A stretch of 64,000 bases of DNA from Bradyrhizobium rifense (GCF_008123425.1 NZ_VSSS01000010.1:1-64000); one strand, 5' to 3'. Shown: positions 26,096 to 36,517, counted from the first letter of the stretch. Notes: a model not told the origin generated them from the letters alone. Translations and numbers: made by a program.

Positions 26096-27823
26096 ATGAG
26101 GCGTTGGATCCACTGGCTGCCTGGAATCGAAACTCTCCATCGATATGAGACGGCGTGGCTTCCGCACGATATCTTCGCTGGACTCGTCCTTGCGACGATG
26201 CTGGTCCCGGTTGGAATTGCCTACGCGGTAGCATCGGGCTTGCCTGGCATCTACGGTCTGTACGCAACGATCGTACCCCTGTTGGTTTACGCGTTGTTCG
26301 GCCCTAGCCGCATCCTCGTGCTGGGGCCCGACTCTGCGCTGGCAGCTGTCATCCTCGGCGTTGTCGTTCCGCTGTCTGGTGGCGATCCTCTTCGCGCCGC
26401 AACGCTCGCTGCCATGATGGCGATCGTTTCGGGGACGGTATGCATTCTAGCCGGCGTCGCGCGCCTGGGTTTTGTCACCGAGTTGCTCTCCAAGCCGATA
26501 CGCTACGGCTATATGAACGGAATTGCGTTGACCGTTTTGATCAGCCAACTGCCAAAGTTCTTCGGTTTCTCAATCCGGAGCGAAGGACCTTTGCGGGACC
26601 TATGGGCGATCGCCGATGCAATCCTTGAAGGAAAGACAAACTGGGTCGCATTCGGGATTGGGCTCGGCACGCTGGTGGTCATCCTGCTGCTCAAGGACAG
26701 CAAGCGGCTGCCGGGCATTCTGATCGCGGTAGTTGCGGCGACCGCGCTCGTCGGCGCGCTTGATCTCGGCAGCCGTTACGGCGTGGCGGTCATTGGTCCC
26801 CTTCCAGAGGGATTGCCAGGTTTCGCAATCCCCTGGATCTGGATCACCTTCGGCGATATCGTCCCGGTACTGGTCGGCGGGTGTGCCATCGCCCTGGTTT
26901 CGTTTGCGGACACCAGCGTACTTTCGCGTTCCTATTCCGCACGGTTGGGCACTCATGTCGATCCCAACCAGGAGATGGTCGGGCTTGGCGCCGCCAATCT
27001 GGCAACCGGCTTTTTTCAAGGTTTCCCGATCAGCAGCAGCTCTTCGCGGACTCCGGTTGCCGAAGCCGCCGGCGCCCGTACCCAGCTAACCAGCGTCGTC
27101 GGCGCGCTTGCCATCGCCGTCCTTCTGCTGGTGGCACCAAACCTGCTTCAGCATTTGCCCTCCGCTGCATTGGCGGCCGTCGTCATCGCCGCTGCGATCG
27201 GCTTGTTTGAGGTCACCGACCTCAAACGAATCTATCGGATTCAGCAGTGGGAGTTCTGGCTAGCAATGGTCTGCTTTGTCGGTGTGGCCGTATTCGGAGT
27301 GATTCCAGGGATTGGGCTCGCAATCGCCATCGCCATCGCCGAGTTCTTATGGGACGGCTGGCGCCCCCACTCCGCCGTGTTGGGTCGCGCCCACGGCGTC
27401 AAAGGTTATCACGACATCACAAGATATCCGGATGCACGACGAATCCCCGGGCTGGTCCTGTTTCGGTGGGACGCGCCTCTGTTCTTCGCCAACGCTGAAT
27501 TCTTCAAGGAGCGCGTACTGGACGCCGTGGCAAAATCGCCGACGCCCGTACGCTGGCTGGTCGTTGCGGCGGAGCCGGTCACCAGCGTGGACGTCTCCGC
27601 CGGCGATACAGTCGCCGAATTGGACAAGGCGTTGCACGCTAAGGGTATCGAGTTGTGCTTTGCTGAACTGAAAGATCCAGTAAAGGACAAGCTGAAGAGA
27701 TTCGGACTGTTCTCGCAGCTTGGCGAGCAATATTTTTTCCCAACCATTGGCGCGGCCGTTTCCAGCTACCTGGAAAGCAATGATGTGGAGTGGGAGGACT
27801 GGGAGGACCAAGCCAAGCGCTAG
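26096..27823 (+). CDS. SulP/SLC26-family anion transporter with STAS domain
   Basis: 575 residues. The N-terminal ~400 form the 14-helix SulP transport core, with the family signature LVPVGIAYAVASGLPGIYGL near residue 40 and VLGPDSALAA. The C-terminal ~130 are a STAS domain (PLFFANAEFFKERVLDAV). Transports sulfate, bicarbonate or dicarboxylates; the substrate cannot be fixed from sequence. ATG 26096 is favoured over GTG 26057 because GGGAG lies 9 nt upstream. Followed by the IS element. Confidence 0.93.
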   Translation: MRRWIHWLPGIETLHRYETAWLPHDIFAGLVLATMLVPVGIAYAVASGLPGIYGLYATIVPLLVYALFGPSRILVLGPDSALAAVILGVVVPLSGGDPLRAATLAAMMAIVSGTVCILAGVARLGFVTELLSKPIRYGYMNGIALTVLISQLPKFFGFSIRSEGPLRDLWAIADAILEGKTNWVAFGIGLGTLVVILLLKDSKRLPGILIAVVAATALVGALDLGSRYGVAVIGPLPEGLPGFAIPWIWITFGDIVPVLVGGCAIALVSFADTSVLSRSYSARLGTHVDPNQEMVGLGAANLATGFFQGFPISSSSSRTPVAEAAGARTQLTSVVGALAIAVLLLVAPNLLQHLPSAALAAVVIAAAIGLFEVTDLKRIYRIQQWEFWLAMVCFVGVAVFGVIPGIGLAIAIAIAEFLWDGWRPHSAVLGRAHGVKGYHDITRYPDARRIPGLVLFRWDAPLFFANAEFFKERVLDAVAKSPTPVRWLVVAAEPVTSVDVSAGDTVAELDKALHAKGIELCFAELKDPVKDKLKRFGLFSQLGEQYFFPTIGAAVSSYLESNDVEWEDWEDQAKR

Positions 27824-27965
27824 TGACGTGCCGGACTTGAATGCGCACGCCGATTGACTTCCGACTTTGGCCCGCAAGCGAAGTGGCAGCAGGCCTCATT
27901 CAGGTTCGTTCAATGGGGCTAGCTGACTGAATTTGCTCACGTTGAGTTTTTTCGCATCTTGACCC

Positions 27966-29524
27966 TGGCTGTGTGAAAACGGCGAGCTGCTGTTATGATT
28001 CTCCTGTGATTCTTTTGGGGGAATCGATGAGGCGCTTCGTTGAAGAGGCGGATCGTGGGCAGCGGACGCTGTTGCCCGAATGCCTCGATGACTTCATTGA
28101 TGAGACTAACCCAGTTCGCGTGATCGACGGATTTGTCGATGCGCTCAGTTTGGCTGAGATGGGCTTTGAGGGTGCGGAGCCGGCGGCCACCGGTCGGCCG
28201 TCGTACCATCCCTCGGTTCTCCTTAAGCTTTACATTTACGGCTATCTGAACCGAGTGCAGTCGAGCCGGCGGCTGGAACGAGAGGCCGGGCGCAATGTCG
28301 AGGTGATGTGGCTGCTGGGTCGGCTCGCTCCCGATCACAAGACGATTGCGGACTTCCGCAAGGACAACGGCCTGGCGCTGCGCAAGGTATGTGCGCGCTT
28401 TGTCGAGCTCTGCCGCGGGATGGGTCTTCTCACGACGTCCAGCGTCGCCATCGATGGGAGCAAGTTCAAGGCCGTGAACAACCGGGACAGGAACTTCACG
28501 CGCGCGAAGGTGGAGCGGCGTCGCGCTCAGTTGGAGGAGAGCGTCGCGCGCTATCTGAGCCAACTTGACACAGCCGACCGACAGGAGCCGAGCGAGGCGC
28601 TGGCGGCGAAGGTGACGAGGCTTACCGAGAAGCTGACGAAGTTGAAGGAGGAGATGGGCAAGCTTGCCGCCTACGAGAAGCAGATGCTTGCTTCGCCGGA
28701 TCAGCAAATCTCCCTGACCGATCCGGACAGCCGTTCGATGGCAACCAGCGGCCGCGGATCCGGCGTTGTCGGCTACAATGTCCAAGTCGCCGTCGATACC
28801 GACCATCACCTGATCGTCGCGCATGAGGTGACGAACAGCGGCTCAGATCGGGCACAACTTGCCAATATGGCCATGCAGGCGAAGGCTGTTCTGAAGACTG
28901 AGACGCTCGAGGCCGTTGCCGATCGCGGCTACTTCAGCAGCCCGGAGATCCTCGCCTGCCACGAGGCCGGCATCACGGTAACTCTACCCAAGCCGATGAC
29001 TTCGGGCGCCAAGTCGGACGGACGCTTCGGTAAGCAGGACTTCGTCTATTTGCCTGAGGAAGACGCCTATCGTTGTCCGGCCGGGGAGCGATTGCCGTAT
29101 CGCTATACAAACGAAGAAGCCGACAAGATGCTGCGGCGCTACTGGACCAACGCCTGTAAGAATTGTTCGATCAAACCCCAGTGCACGCCCGGGTCAGAGC
29201 GCCGGATCACGCGATGGGAGCACGAGGATCTACTCGATGCCGTGCAGCAGCGGCTCGATGCGAACCCGCTCGCCATGCGCCTTCGTCGCGAGACCGTCGA
29301 GCATCCGTTCGGCACGATGAAGGCACGCATGGGAGCGACGCACTTCCTGACCAAAACTCTGCCAAGGGTAGCCTCCGAGATGGCGCTCTCGGTTCTGGCC
29401 TACAATCTGACCCGAGCAATGAATATCCTCGGGATTAGGCCGCTGATCGCCGCGGTCGCGGCCTGAGGCCGGCCCAGTTTTGGCTTCAGGCTAACGACCC
29501 TGTTAGGACGTTTTTACACGGCCA
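27966..29524 (+). mobile_element. IS1182-family insertion sequence, complete
   Basis: About 1.56 kb with imperfect terminal inverted repeats: left TGGCTGTGTGAAAACG (27966-27981) against right TGGCCGTGTAAAAACG on the reverse strand (29509-29524). One transposase gene fills the element with no frameshift, so it looks active. GACCC flanks both sides (27961-27965 and 29526-29530) and may be a target duplication, offset by one base on the right. It lies between SulP and the Ca2+/H+ antiporter without disrupting either coding frame. Confidence 0.85.
28027..29466 (+). CDS. IS1182-family DDE transposase
   Basis: 479 residues. An N-terminal DUF772-type domain (PSYHPSVLLKLYIYGYLNRV) is followed by a DDE core: Asp in SVAIDGSKFKAV, Asp in AVADRGYFSSPE, Glu in ETVEHPFGTMKARMG. 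A coiled-coil-like insert occupies residues ~165-225 (LTEKLTKLKEEMGKL). A CxxCx5C cluster (CKNCSIKPQC) precedes the last motif, as is usual in this family. ATG 28027 is the first codon after the promoter region of the element. Intact. Confidence 0.93.
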   Translation: MRRFVEEADRGQRTLLPECLDDFIDETNPVRVIDGFVDALSLAEMGFEGAEPAATGRPSYHPSVLLKLYIYGYLNRVQSSRRLEREAGRNVEVMWLLGRLAPDHKTIADFRKDNGLALRKVCARFVELCRGMGLLTTSSVAIDGSKFKAVNNRDRNFTRAKVERRRAQLEESVARYLSQLDTADRQEPSEALAAKVTRLTEKLTKLKEEMGKLAAYEKQMLASPDQQISLTDPDSRSMATSGRGSGVVGYNVQVAVDTDHHLIVAHEVTNSGSDRAQLANMAMQAKAVLKTETLEAVADRGYFSSPEILACHEAGITVTLPKPMTSGAKSDGRFGKQDFVYLPEEDAYRCPAGERLPYRYTNEEADKMLRRYWTNACKNCSIKPQCTPGSERRITRWEHEDLLDAVQQRLDANPLAMRLRRETVEHPFGTMKARMGATHFLTKTLPRVASEMALSVLAYNLTRAMNILGIRPLIAAVAA

Positions 29525-29678
29525 AGACCCAACGCCGACATTTCTGCGGGAGATGGCGAAAAACGGGCTGCAGGATGCCCTTCCCAGCCTGGGGGCCCGT
29601 GTTGAGCCAGATCAATGCCGGTCCCGCGACGGGGGCCGAATCTTCCGCCATCGCATCCAGTATGGAGATGGCGTCCGC

Positions 29679-30779
29679 ATGAAAAGTCTGCTCAACGAAA
29701 TCCGGCGCACCCCGGTGCTCTGGATGCTGATCTTCGTGCCGGCCGTGCTTGTGGCGGAAACGGTCGCACCGCATTCCCATACGCTGCTCTTCGTGCTTTC
29801 GGTACTCGCCATCGTGCCGCTGGCCGCCCTGCTCAGCCACGCGACCGAAGCGGTCGCCGCCAAGACCGGCGATGCCGTCGGCGGGCTGCTCAATGCGACG
29901 CTGGGAAACCTAACGGAGCTGATCATTGCGATTACCGCGCTGCGCGCCGGCCAGTACATGCTCGTGAAAGCGTCGATTGCCGGCGCGATTGTCACCAACG
30001 CCCTGTTCATGCTCGGTGCCTGTCTGCTGCTCGGCGGCCTGCGCTATCACGTCCAGGAATACAACCGTGCCGGCGCGCGGCTCTACTCCGGTCTCTTGCT
30101 GATGGCCACCGTCGCCTTGCTCGCCCCGTCGGCCGTCGCCGACCTCGATCTCGTGCAGGGCGAGGCCGTCATGCGGAGGCTCAGCGTCGGTCTCGCCATC
30201 CTGCTCATCATCGCTTACGCGCTGGGCCTGCTGTTCTCGCTGAAGACTCACAAGGAATTGTTCGCAAGCGCCGAGCATGGCGAGGGCGAGGAACACTGGC
30301 CGATTGGCCTTGCGGTCGGCACGCTGCTCGTCGTCACCGTGCTGGTTGCACTGGTGAGCGAGATTTTTGTCGAGTCCGTGCAGAAGGCGGCGGAAACTTT
30401 CGGAATGAGCCCGGCCTTTGTCGGCTTCATCATCGTCTCATTGGTCGGCGCCGCCGCCGAGTTTGCCGTGGCCTCTTCTGCGGCGCGCAAGGACCGCCTC
30501 GACATGAGCGTCAGCATCGCGCTCGGCAGCGCCTCCCAGATCGCGCTGTTCGTCGCACCCGCGCTGGTGTTGCTCAGCTATGTCGTCGGACCGTCACCGA
30601 TGAGTCTGCAGTTCTGGCCGGGCGCCGTCACCATGGTGATGATTGCGACCGTGACGGCGAGCTTCATTACGAGCAGCGGGCGCTCGGCTTGGTTCGTCGG
30701 CGCCCTGCTCATCTTCATCTACGCGGTCTTTGCGCTGACGTTGTATGTGGTTCCGCCGACTGGCCAGGGGACGGGGTGA
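29679..30779 (+). CDS. cax: Ca2+/H+ antiporter (CaCA superfamily, Cax type)
   Basis: 366 residues, about eleven helices. The two CaCA repeats are visible: GNLTELIIAITALRAGQ in the first half and GAAAEFAVASSAARKDRLD with SIALGSASQIALFV in the second, and an acidic loop (AEHGEGEEHW) between. Exports calcium in exchange for protons. The ATG at 29679 is chosen because it begins the basic leader MKSLLNEIRR; 126 bases of open frame upstream are not membrane-like. First gene right of the IS element. Confidence 0.92.
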   Translation: MKSLLNEIRRTPVLWMLIFVPAVLVAETVAPHSHTLLFVLSVLAIVPLAALLSHATEAVAAKTGDAVGGLLNATLGNLTELIIAITALRAGQYMLVKASIAGAIVTNALFMLGACLLLGGLRYHVQEYNRAGARLYSGLLLMATVALLAPSAVADLDLVQGEAVMRRLSVGLAILLIIAYALGLLFSLKTHKELFASAEHGEGEEHWPIGLAVGTLLVVTVLVALVSEIFVESVQKAAETFGMSPAFVGFIIVSLVGAAAEFAVASSAARKDRLDMSVSIALGSASQIALFVAPALVLLSYVVGPSPMSLQFWPGAVTMVMIATVTASFITSSGRSAWFVGALLIFIYAVFALTLYVVPPTGQGTG

Positions 30780-30969
30780 AGCCAACGCCCCTTTTGCTCG
30801 CCGTCCGCCAGCCCCGCCCGTTTACTCGTTCATATGAGGTAGCTGAGCGGGGCCGCTGTTGGCCCTTAAACACGTCGCTCATGCGTTTGTCGGTCTCAGC
30901 TGTCGTGGGCCATGTGGACCCGCCATCGTGCGCGCGCGCACCCGACCCGCGGAGACACCCCCTGATATT

Positions 30970-30995
30970 GTCTGTCCCTATCGCTAGGGACAGAC
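30970..30995. promoter_or_regulatory. Perfect 11-bp inverted repeat upstream of the P450 gene
   Basis: GTCTGTCCCTA and its exact complement flank the 4-nt spacer TCGC. It is centred ~73 bp before the P450 start and has no T-run on either strand, so it is more likely an operator than a terminator. Nothing else is recognised in the 275-bp gap 30780-31054. Confidence 0.5.
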
Positions 30996-31054
30996 GTCGG
31001 CACCTGAGTTCGCTATTCTGGCCCGGATCACACGCGAATCCAGGGAAGACCGCC

Positions 31055-32233
31055 TTGAGCACCGCGCCGCGCATCGACATCGACCCTGTCGCGTTCTGGG
31101 CCGACCCCTATCCGATGCTTGCAAAAATGCGCAAGGAGGCGCCGATCGCCTTCGTGCCGCAGCTCGGCTCGACGCTGCTGACCAGCCGCGACGACATCTC
31201 GATCTCCGAGAAGCAGATCGACGTGTTCTCCTCGCACCAGCCCGCCGGCCTGATGAACCGGCTGATGGGCCACAACATGATGCGCAAGGACGGCGATGCG
31301 CATCAAATCGAGCGCCGGGCGATGTTCCCGACGGTGTCGCCGAAGACGGTGAAGGCGCACTGGACCGCGCTGTTCCAGGCGCACGCCGATCGCATCATCG
31401 AAGGCATCCAGCCCGGCAGCCGGATCGATTTCATGCGCGACTTCGCGCTGCCGTTCTCCGGCGAGTGCCTGAAGTCGATCACCGGCCTTACCAATATCGG
31501 CTTCGCCGACATGGATGGGTGGTCGCAGGGCATGATCGAGGGCATCGCCAATTACGGCGGCGATCCCGCGGTCGAGGCGCGCTGCCATGCTGCGACGTCA
31601 GGCATCGATGCTGCGATCGACGACATCCTGCCGGTGATGCGCAAGCATCCCGATCAGAGCATTCTCGGCGTCCTGCTCGCCTCCGACATGCCGATGGAGA
31701 GCGTGCGCGCCAACGTCAAGCTTGCGATCTCCGGCGGCCAGAACGAGCCGCGCAAGGCGATCGCCGGCACCGTGTGGGCGCTGCTGACGCATCCCGATCA
31801 GCTCGACCTCGTGCGCAAGGGCGAGCAGGGCGAGGTGACCTGGCTCGAGGCCTTCGAGGAATACGCGCGCTGGATCTCGCCGATCGGCATGTCGCCGCGG
31901 CGCATCGCAAAACCGTGGTCGATCCGCGACGTCACGTTCGAAACCGACGAGCGCGTGTTCCTGATGTTCGGTTCCGCCAATCGCGACGAGAAGCATTTTG
32001 AGCGCGCCGACCAGTTCGACGTGCGGCGTGATACCTCCAAGAGCGTCGCCTTCGGTGCCGGTCCGCATTTCTGCGCCGGCGCCTGGGCTTCGCGCGCGAT
32101 GATTGCCGACGTCGCGCTGCCGACGGTGTTTGCGCGTGCCAAGGGAATCGAGCTTGCCGATGACGAGCCGGTGCGGATCGGCGGCTGGGCGTTCCGGGGT
32201 TTGCAGAATTTGCCGGTGCGGTGGCTGCAGTAG
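31055..32233 (+). CDS. Cytochrome P450
   Basis: 392 residues, normal for a soluble bacterial P450. The haem-thiolate motif is FGAGPHFCAGAWASRA near residue 340; the K-helix is EAFEEYARWISP. The I-helix reads AISGGQNEPRKAIAG where AGxxT with an acid-alcohol pair is usual; the NEPR variant occurs in a subset of alphaproteobacterial P450s, so proton delivery may differ. The start is TTG 31055 with AGGGA upstream. No redox partner gene adjoins. Substrate unknown. Confidence 0.92.
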   Translation: MSTAPRIDIDPVAFWADPYPMLAKMRKEAPIAFVPQLGSTLLTSRDDISISEKQIDVFSSHQPAGLMNRLMGHNMMRKDGDAHQIERRAMFPTVSPKTVKAHWTALFQAHADRIIEGIQPGSRIDFMRDFALPFSGECLKSITGLTNIGFADMDGWSQGMIEGIANYGGDPAVEARCHAATSGIDAAIDDILPVMRKHPDQSILGVLLASDMPMESVRANVKLAISGGQNEPRKAIAGTVWALLTHPDQLDLVRKGEQGEVTWLEAFEEYARWISPIGMSPRRIAKPWSIRDVTFETDERVFLMFGSANRDEKHFERADQFDVRRDTSKSVAFGAGPHFCAGAWASRAMIADVALPTVFARAKGIELADDEPVRIGGWAFRGLQNLPVRWLQ

Positions 32234-32601
32234 CGCGGCGCGGGCGGTCCATCCGAACGCCGCCATCATGCCATCCTGCGCCTGTTTTGCCCGACGTGTC
32301 AAATTTATTTCGGATAATTCGTATTCGATTGTTTTTGCACGCCCCGGCTACTGTGCATGGGGTTGTTTTCGCGCTTTTTGTTCCGGCCGCGAGTCTGGGG
32401 CTGGATCCGCGCGGCGTTCACATCCGCGTGCAGAAAAATTCCATCTTCATTCGCTCCGCCGTTTGAAAGATTAATCATGCGCTCTGCCACAAGGGCAGTG
32501 CATGCATCGCTATTTTCCCGCACGTCTCGACAGCTTTCCCGCCCCGCACCATCATTCCCCGGACATGAATGATGACGGCCGCCTGCGGCCGGGAGTTTGG
32601 A
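32234..32601. other. Intergenic region ahead of the sulfonate operon
   Basis: 368 bp with no credible gene. The left part (near 32285-32330) is A+T-rich and likely holds the operon promoter. GGGAG at 32591-32595 is the ribosome site for the next gene. I see no riboswitch or terminator. Confidence 0.5.
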
Positions 32602-33552
32602 ATGCAGCGTCGTGATTTTCTGAAACTGTTCGCTGGAACCGCGGCCGCAGCGGCGTTTGCTCCGCGCGCGAGCGCGCAGGGCGCGGTGAAGGAAATTCGT
32701 ATCGGCTACCAGAAGACCGGCGTGCTGGTCATCACGCGCCAGCGGGCTACTCTAGAAAAACATTTCACGCCGCAAGGCATCGACGTGAAATGGGTCGAGT
32801 TCTCCTCAGGCCCCCCGATGATGGAGGCAATGAATGTCGGCAGCGTCGATTACGGGGCGGTCGGCGATTCCCCGCCGGTGTTCGCCCAGGCCGCGGGCGC
32901 GGCGATCGTTTATGCCGCCGGCCAGCCCATCACCAACGGCCAGGGCATTCTGGTGCCCAAGGATTCATCGATCCGCTCGATCGCGGACCTGAAGGGCAAG
33001 CGCATCGGCTTCACCAAGGGCTCGAGCGCCCACAATGTCGTGGTGCAGACGCTGGAGAAGGCGGGCCTGACCTACGCCGACATCACCCCGGTCTATCTGA
33101 CGCCGCCGGATGCCGGTCCCGCCTTCGCCAATGGCAGCATCGAGGCCTGGGCGATCTGGGATCCTTATTTCGCGATCGGCGAGACCAGGCAGAACGGCCG
33201 CATCCTGATCAATGCGCGCGAGGTCACCAAGACCAACTCCTTCTACATCGCCAACCGCGAGTTCGCGAAGGACCACGGCGCGATCCTGCAACAGATCGTC
33301 GACGTCACCACCGCGACCGGTCAATGGGCCGAACAGCACCGCGACGAGGTCGCCAGGTCACTGGCCGCGATCACCGGCGTGCCCCTCGACATCCAGGCCG
33401 TCGCGGCCGAGCGCGCGAATTTCGTGATCGGCCCCGTCACCGACGACATCGTCGCGACCCAGCAGGGCGTCGCCGACCGCTTCTACAAGCTCGGCCTCAT
33501 TCCGAAGCCTGTCGTCATCCGCGACATCGTCTGGCGCAGCACGGCGACCTGA
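32602..33552 (+). CDS. ABC-transporter sulfonate-binding protein, SsuA-like (Tat-exported)
   Basis: 316 residues. Twin-arginine signal MQRRDFLKLFAGTAAAAAF, then a NMT1/SsuA-like binding protein with KEIRIGYQKTGVL, WVEFSSGPPMMEAMNVGSVD and EAWAIWDPYFAIGE. It resembles the second SsuA at 33591 throughout, so the pair arose by duplication. One may bind a different sulfonate or sulfate ester. ATG 32602 has GGGAG 6 nt upstream. First gene of the operon. Confidence 0.88.
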   Translation: MQRRDFLKLFAGTAAAAAFAPRASAQGAVKEIRIGYQKTGVLVITRQRATLEKHFTPQGIDVKWVEFSSGPPMMEAMNVGSVDYGAVGDSPPVFAQAAGAAIVYAAGQPITNGQGILVPKDSSIRSIADLKGKRIGFTKGSSAHNVVVQTLEKAGLTYADITPVYLTPPDAGPAFANGSIEAWAIWDPYFAIGETRQNGRILINAREVTKTNSFYIANREFAKDHGAILQQIVDVTTATGQWAEQHRDEVARSLAAITGVPLDIQAVAAERANFVIGPVTDDIVATQQGVADRFYKLGLIPKPVVIRDIVWRSTAT

Positions 33553-33590
33553 TCGTGCCAACCAACCTCCCCATTTCAAAAGGTTTGAAC

Positions 33591-34544
33591 ATGAGGCGTA
33601 TCATTCAGCGTCTGATCGCGGCGATCGTGCTCTCGATCGGCATCGTCGCGGCTGCGGTCGGCACCTCCTACGGTCAGGACAAGGTGGTCCGCATCGGTTA
33701 CCAGAAATACGGCAAGCTGGTGCTCTTAAAGAGCAAGGGTACGCTGGAGCCGAAGCTCGCCGCTGACGGTTACAAGGTGGTGTGGACTGAATTTCCGTCC
33801 GGGCCGCCGCTGCTCGAAGCGCTCAATGTCGGCGCCATCGATTTCGGCAACACCGGTGAGGCCCCGCCGATCTTCGCGCAGGCCGCCGGTGCGCCGATCC
33901 AGTATGTCGCCTACGAGCCGCCGGCGCCGAAGGGCGAGGCGATCCTGGTGCCGAAGGACAGCCCGCTGAAATCGGTCGCCGATCTTAGGGGTAAGAAGGT
34001 TGCGCTCAACAAGGGCTCCAACGTTCACTATCTCCTGGTCAAGGCGCTGGAGAAGGCGGGCGTCAAATATTCCGAGATCGAGCCTGTGTTCCTGGCACCG
34101 GCCGATGCACGCGCCGCCTTCGAGCGCGGCGCGGTCGATGCCTGGGTGATCTGGGATCCGTTCCAGGCTGCGGCGGAAGCGGCGACCGGCGCGCGCACGC
34201 TCGCTGACGGCACCGACACCGTCGCCAACTACCAGTTCTATTTCTCCTCGAAGAAATTCCTCGACGCCAACCCGAAGATCGTCGACGCCGTGCTCACTGA
34301 GCTGAGCTCGGTCGACGATTGGGCCAAGGGCGATATCCACGCGGTGGCCGAGCAGCTGGCGCCGGCGATCGGCCTGTCCGTCCCGGTGGTCGAGGTCGCG
34401 CTGAAGCGGCAGTCCTACGGCATCAAGCCGCTGACCGATGCCGTCATCGCTGATCAGCAGCAGGTTGCCGACGCATTCTTCGCCCTCAACCTGATCCCCA
34501 AATTCATCAAGATTTCCGACGTGGCGCGGAGGCCAGGAACATGA
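33591..34544 (+). CDS. ssuA: Aliphatic sulfonate ABC-transporter binding protein SsuA
   Basis: 317 residues with a Sec signal ([20 protein letters not shown]...SYG). The mature part begins [20 protein letters not shown], with [20 protein letters not shown] and [14 protein letters not shown], the SsuA pattern. Captures alkanesulfonates in the periplasm for SsuBC. AAAGG precedes ATG 33591. Its stop overlaps the ssuD start by ATGA (34541-34544). Confidence 0.93.
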   Translation: MRRIIQRLIAAIVLSIGIVAAAVGTSYGQDKVVRIGYQKYGKLVLLKSKGTLEPKLAADGYKVVWTEFPSGPPLLEALNVGAIDFGNTGEAPPIFAQAAGAPIQYVAYEPPAPKGEAILVPKDSPLKSVADLRGKKVALNKGSNVHYLLVKALEKAGVKYSEIEPVFLAPADARAAFERGAVDAWVIWDPFQAAAEAATGARTLADGTDTVANYQFYFSSKKFLDANPKIVDAVLTELSSVDDWAKGDIHAVAEQLAPAIGLSVPVVEVALKRQSYGIKPLTDAVIADQQQVADAFFALNLIPKFIKISDVARRPGT

Positions 34545-35707
34545 GCAAGCAATCCAACGCCAACATCCTCTGGTTCCTGCCGACCCACGGCGATGGCCGC
34601 TATCTCGGCACCGGCATCGGCGGCCGCGAGGTCAATTTCAACTATCTGCGCCAGGTCGCGCAGGCGGCGGATCAGCTCGGCTATTTCGGTGTGCTGTTGC
34701 CGACGGGACGGAGTTGCGAGGATTCCTGGGTCGTCGCCTCCTCGGTCGCACCGTTCACCGAGCGGCTGCGTTATCTCGTCGCCGTTCGTCCCGGCCTGCA
34801 ATCGCCGACCGTGGCGGCCCGCATGACCGCGACGCTCGATCGCATCACCAATGGCCGGCTTCTGATCAACGTCGTCACCGGCGGCGATCCCGTCGAGAAC
34901 AAGGGCGACGGCATTTTCCTCGACCATGACGAGCGCTACGAGGTCACCCGCGAGTTTCTCAACGTCTATAGCGACCTGCTCGCCGGCAAGACCGTCAATG
35001 TCGAGGGCAAGCACATCCACATCGAGGACGGCAAACTGCTGTTCCATCCCGTGCAGTCGCCGCGCCCGCCGCTTTATTTCGGCGGTTCGTCGGATGCCGG
35101 CATCGACGTCGCCGTCGACGCCGTCGACAAATACCTCACCTGGGGCGAACCGCCGGCGCTGGTCGCCGAGAAGGTTGCGAGGGTGAAGACAGCCGCGGAG
35201 GCACGTGGCCGCAAGCTGTCCTTCGGCATCCGCCTTCACGTGATCGTCCGCGAGACCAACGAAGAAGCCTGGCGGGCCGCCAACGAGCTGATCAAGCATG
35301 TCAGCGACGACACCATCGCCACCGCGCAGAAGAACTTTGAGCGGATGGACTCGGTTGGCCAGCAGCGCATGGCGCAGCTGCATGGCGGCAAGCGCGACAA
35401 GCTCGAGATCGCGCCGAACCTCTGGGCCGGTGTCGGCCTGGTGCGCGGCGGTGCCGGCACCGCGCTGGTCGGCGACGCGCAGACGGTCGCCGCGCGTATC
35501 AAGGAGTATCAGGATATCGGCATCGATACTTTCATCATGTCGGGCTATCCGCATCTGGAGGAAGCCTATCGCTTCGCTGAGCTGGTGTTCCCGCTGCTCT
35601 CACTCGACCTGCCGAACAACGTGACCAAGCTGCACTTCAATGGCGGTCCTTTCGGCGAGACGGTCGGTAGCGATTACCGTCCGCAGCATCGGGTGTCGCA
35701 ATCATGA
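34541..35707 (+). CDS. ssuD: FMNH2-dependent alkanesulfonate monooxygenase SsuD
   Basis: 388 residues. Luciferase-fold enzyme that cleaves C1-C14 alkanesulfonates to aldehyde and sulfite. Begins with [17 protein letters not shown] and has the family blocks [25 protein letters not shown] and [15 protein letters not shown], then a C-terminal [13 protein letters not shown]. Coupled to ssuA and ssuC by ATGA overlaps (34541, 35704). FMNH2 probably comes from the reductase at 37390. Confidence 0.97.
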   Translation: MSKQSNANILWFLPTHGDGRYLGTGIGGREVNFNYLRQVAQAADQLGYFGVLLPTGRSCEDSWVVASSVAPFTERLRYLVAVRPGLQSPTVAARMTATLDRITNGRLLINVVTGGDPVENKGDGIFLDHDERYEVTREFLNVYSDLLAGKTVNVEGKHIHIEDGKLLFHPVQSPRPPLYFGGSSDAGIDVAVDAVDKYLTWGEPPALVAEKVARVKTAAEARGRKLSFGIRLHVIVRETNEEAWRAANELIKHVSDDTIATAQKNFERMDSVGQQRMAQLHGGKRDKLEIAPNLWAGVGLVRGGAGTALVGDAQTVAARIKEYQDIGIDTFIMSGYPHLEEAYRFAELVFPLLSLDLPNNVTKLHFNGGPFGETVGSDYRPQHRVSQS

Positions 35708-36510
35708 GCCTCATCGACAGCGTTTCGCTTCCACGCAACTTCCGCCTGCCGCGCGTTGACGGCCTGGTCCAGTGGATCGTGCCGCTTGCCATTGTCGCGA
35801 TCTGGCAGGTGGCCAGTGTCACCGGCTTCGTCCCGGTGCGCGTGCTGCCGGCGCCGAGCGATGTGGCGCTCGCCGGCTGGAAGCTGCTGCTGTCGGGCGA
35901 GCTGATCCGCAACATCTGGGTCTCGTTCTGGCGCGCCTCGATCGGCTTCCTGATCGGCGGCAGCATCGGTTTTGCGTTCGGGCTCGCCAACGGCCTGTCG
36001 CAGCTCTCCGCAAAACTCACCGACACCACGTTGCAGATGGTGCGCAACGTGCCGCATCTGGCGCTGATCCCGCTGGTCATCCTGTGGTTCGGCATCGACG
36101 AGAGCGCAAAGCTGTTTCTCGTGGCGCTCGGCGTGTTCTTCCCGATCTATCTCAACACGCTGCACGGCATTCGCACCGTCGATCCGCAGCTGATCGAGAT
36201 GGGCCGCATCTACGGCATGAGCGACAGCGAATTGTTCCGCCGCGTCATCTTCCCCGGCGCGCTGCCCTCGATCTTCGTCGGCATCCGTTTCGCGCTCGGC
36301 ATCATGTGGCTGACGTTGATCGTCGCCGAGACCATCGCGGCGTCCTCAGGCCTCGGCTACATGGCGATGCAGGCGCGCGAATTCATGCTGATCGATGTCG
36401 TCGTGCTCTCGATCCTGATCTACGCCCTGCTCGGCAAGCTCGCCGACAGCGCCTCCCGCGTGCTGGAGCGCCTGACGCTCTCCTGGCACCCCGCTTTCCA
36501 GAAACGCTGA
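35704..36510 (+). CDS. ssuC: Sulfonate ABC-transporter permease SsuC
   Basis: 268 residues with six helices and the permease EAA loop around [20 protein letters not shown], which contacts SsuB. Ends ...[10 protein letters not shown]. Its start overlaps the ssuD stop (ATGA 35704-35707) and its stop lies 7 bp before ssuB. Confidence 0.95.
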   Translation: MSLIDSVSLPRNFRLPRVDGLVQWIVPLAIVAIWQVASVTGFVPVRVLPAPSDVALAGWKLLLSGELIRNIWVSFWRASIGFLIGGSIGFAFGLANGLSQLSAKLTDTTLQMVRNVPHLALIPLVILWFGIDESAKLFLVALGVFFPIYLNTLHGIRTVDPQLIEMGRIYGMSDSELFRRVIFPGALPSIFVGIRFALGIMWLTLIVAETIAASSGLGYMAMQAREFMLIDVVVLSILIYALLGKLADSASRVLERLTLSWHPAFQKR

Positions 36511-36517
36511 GAGTGAC

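Noticed and set aside
29615..31054. In-frame extension of the P450 back through the Ca2+/H+ antiporter
   Set aside because: It overlaps the antiporter in another frame and the translation is Arg-rich low complexity; the P450 domain starts at 31055.
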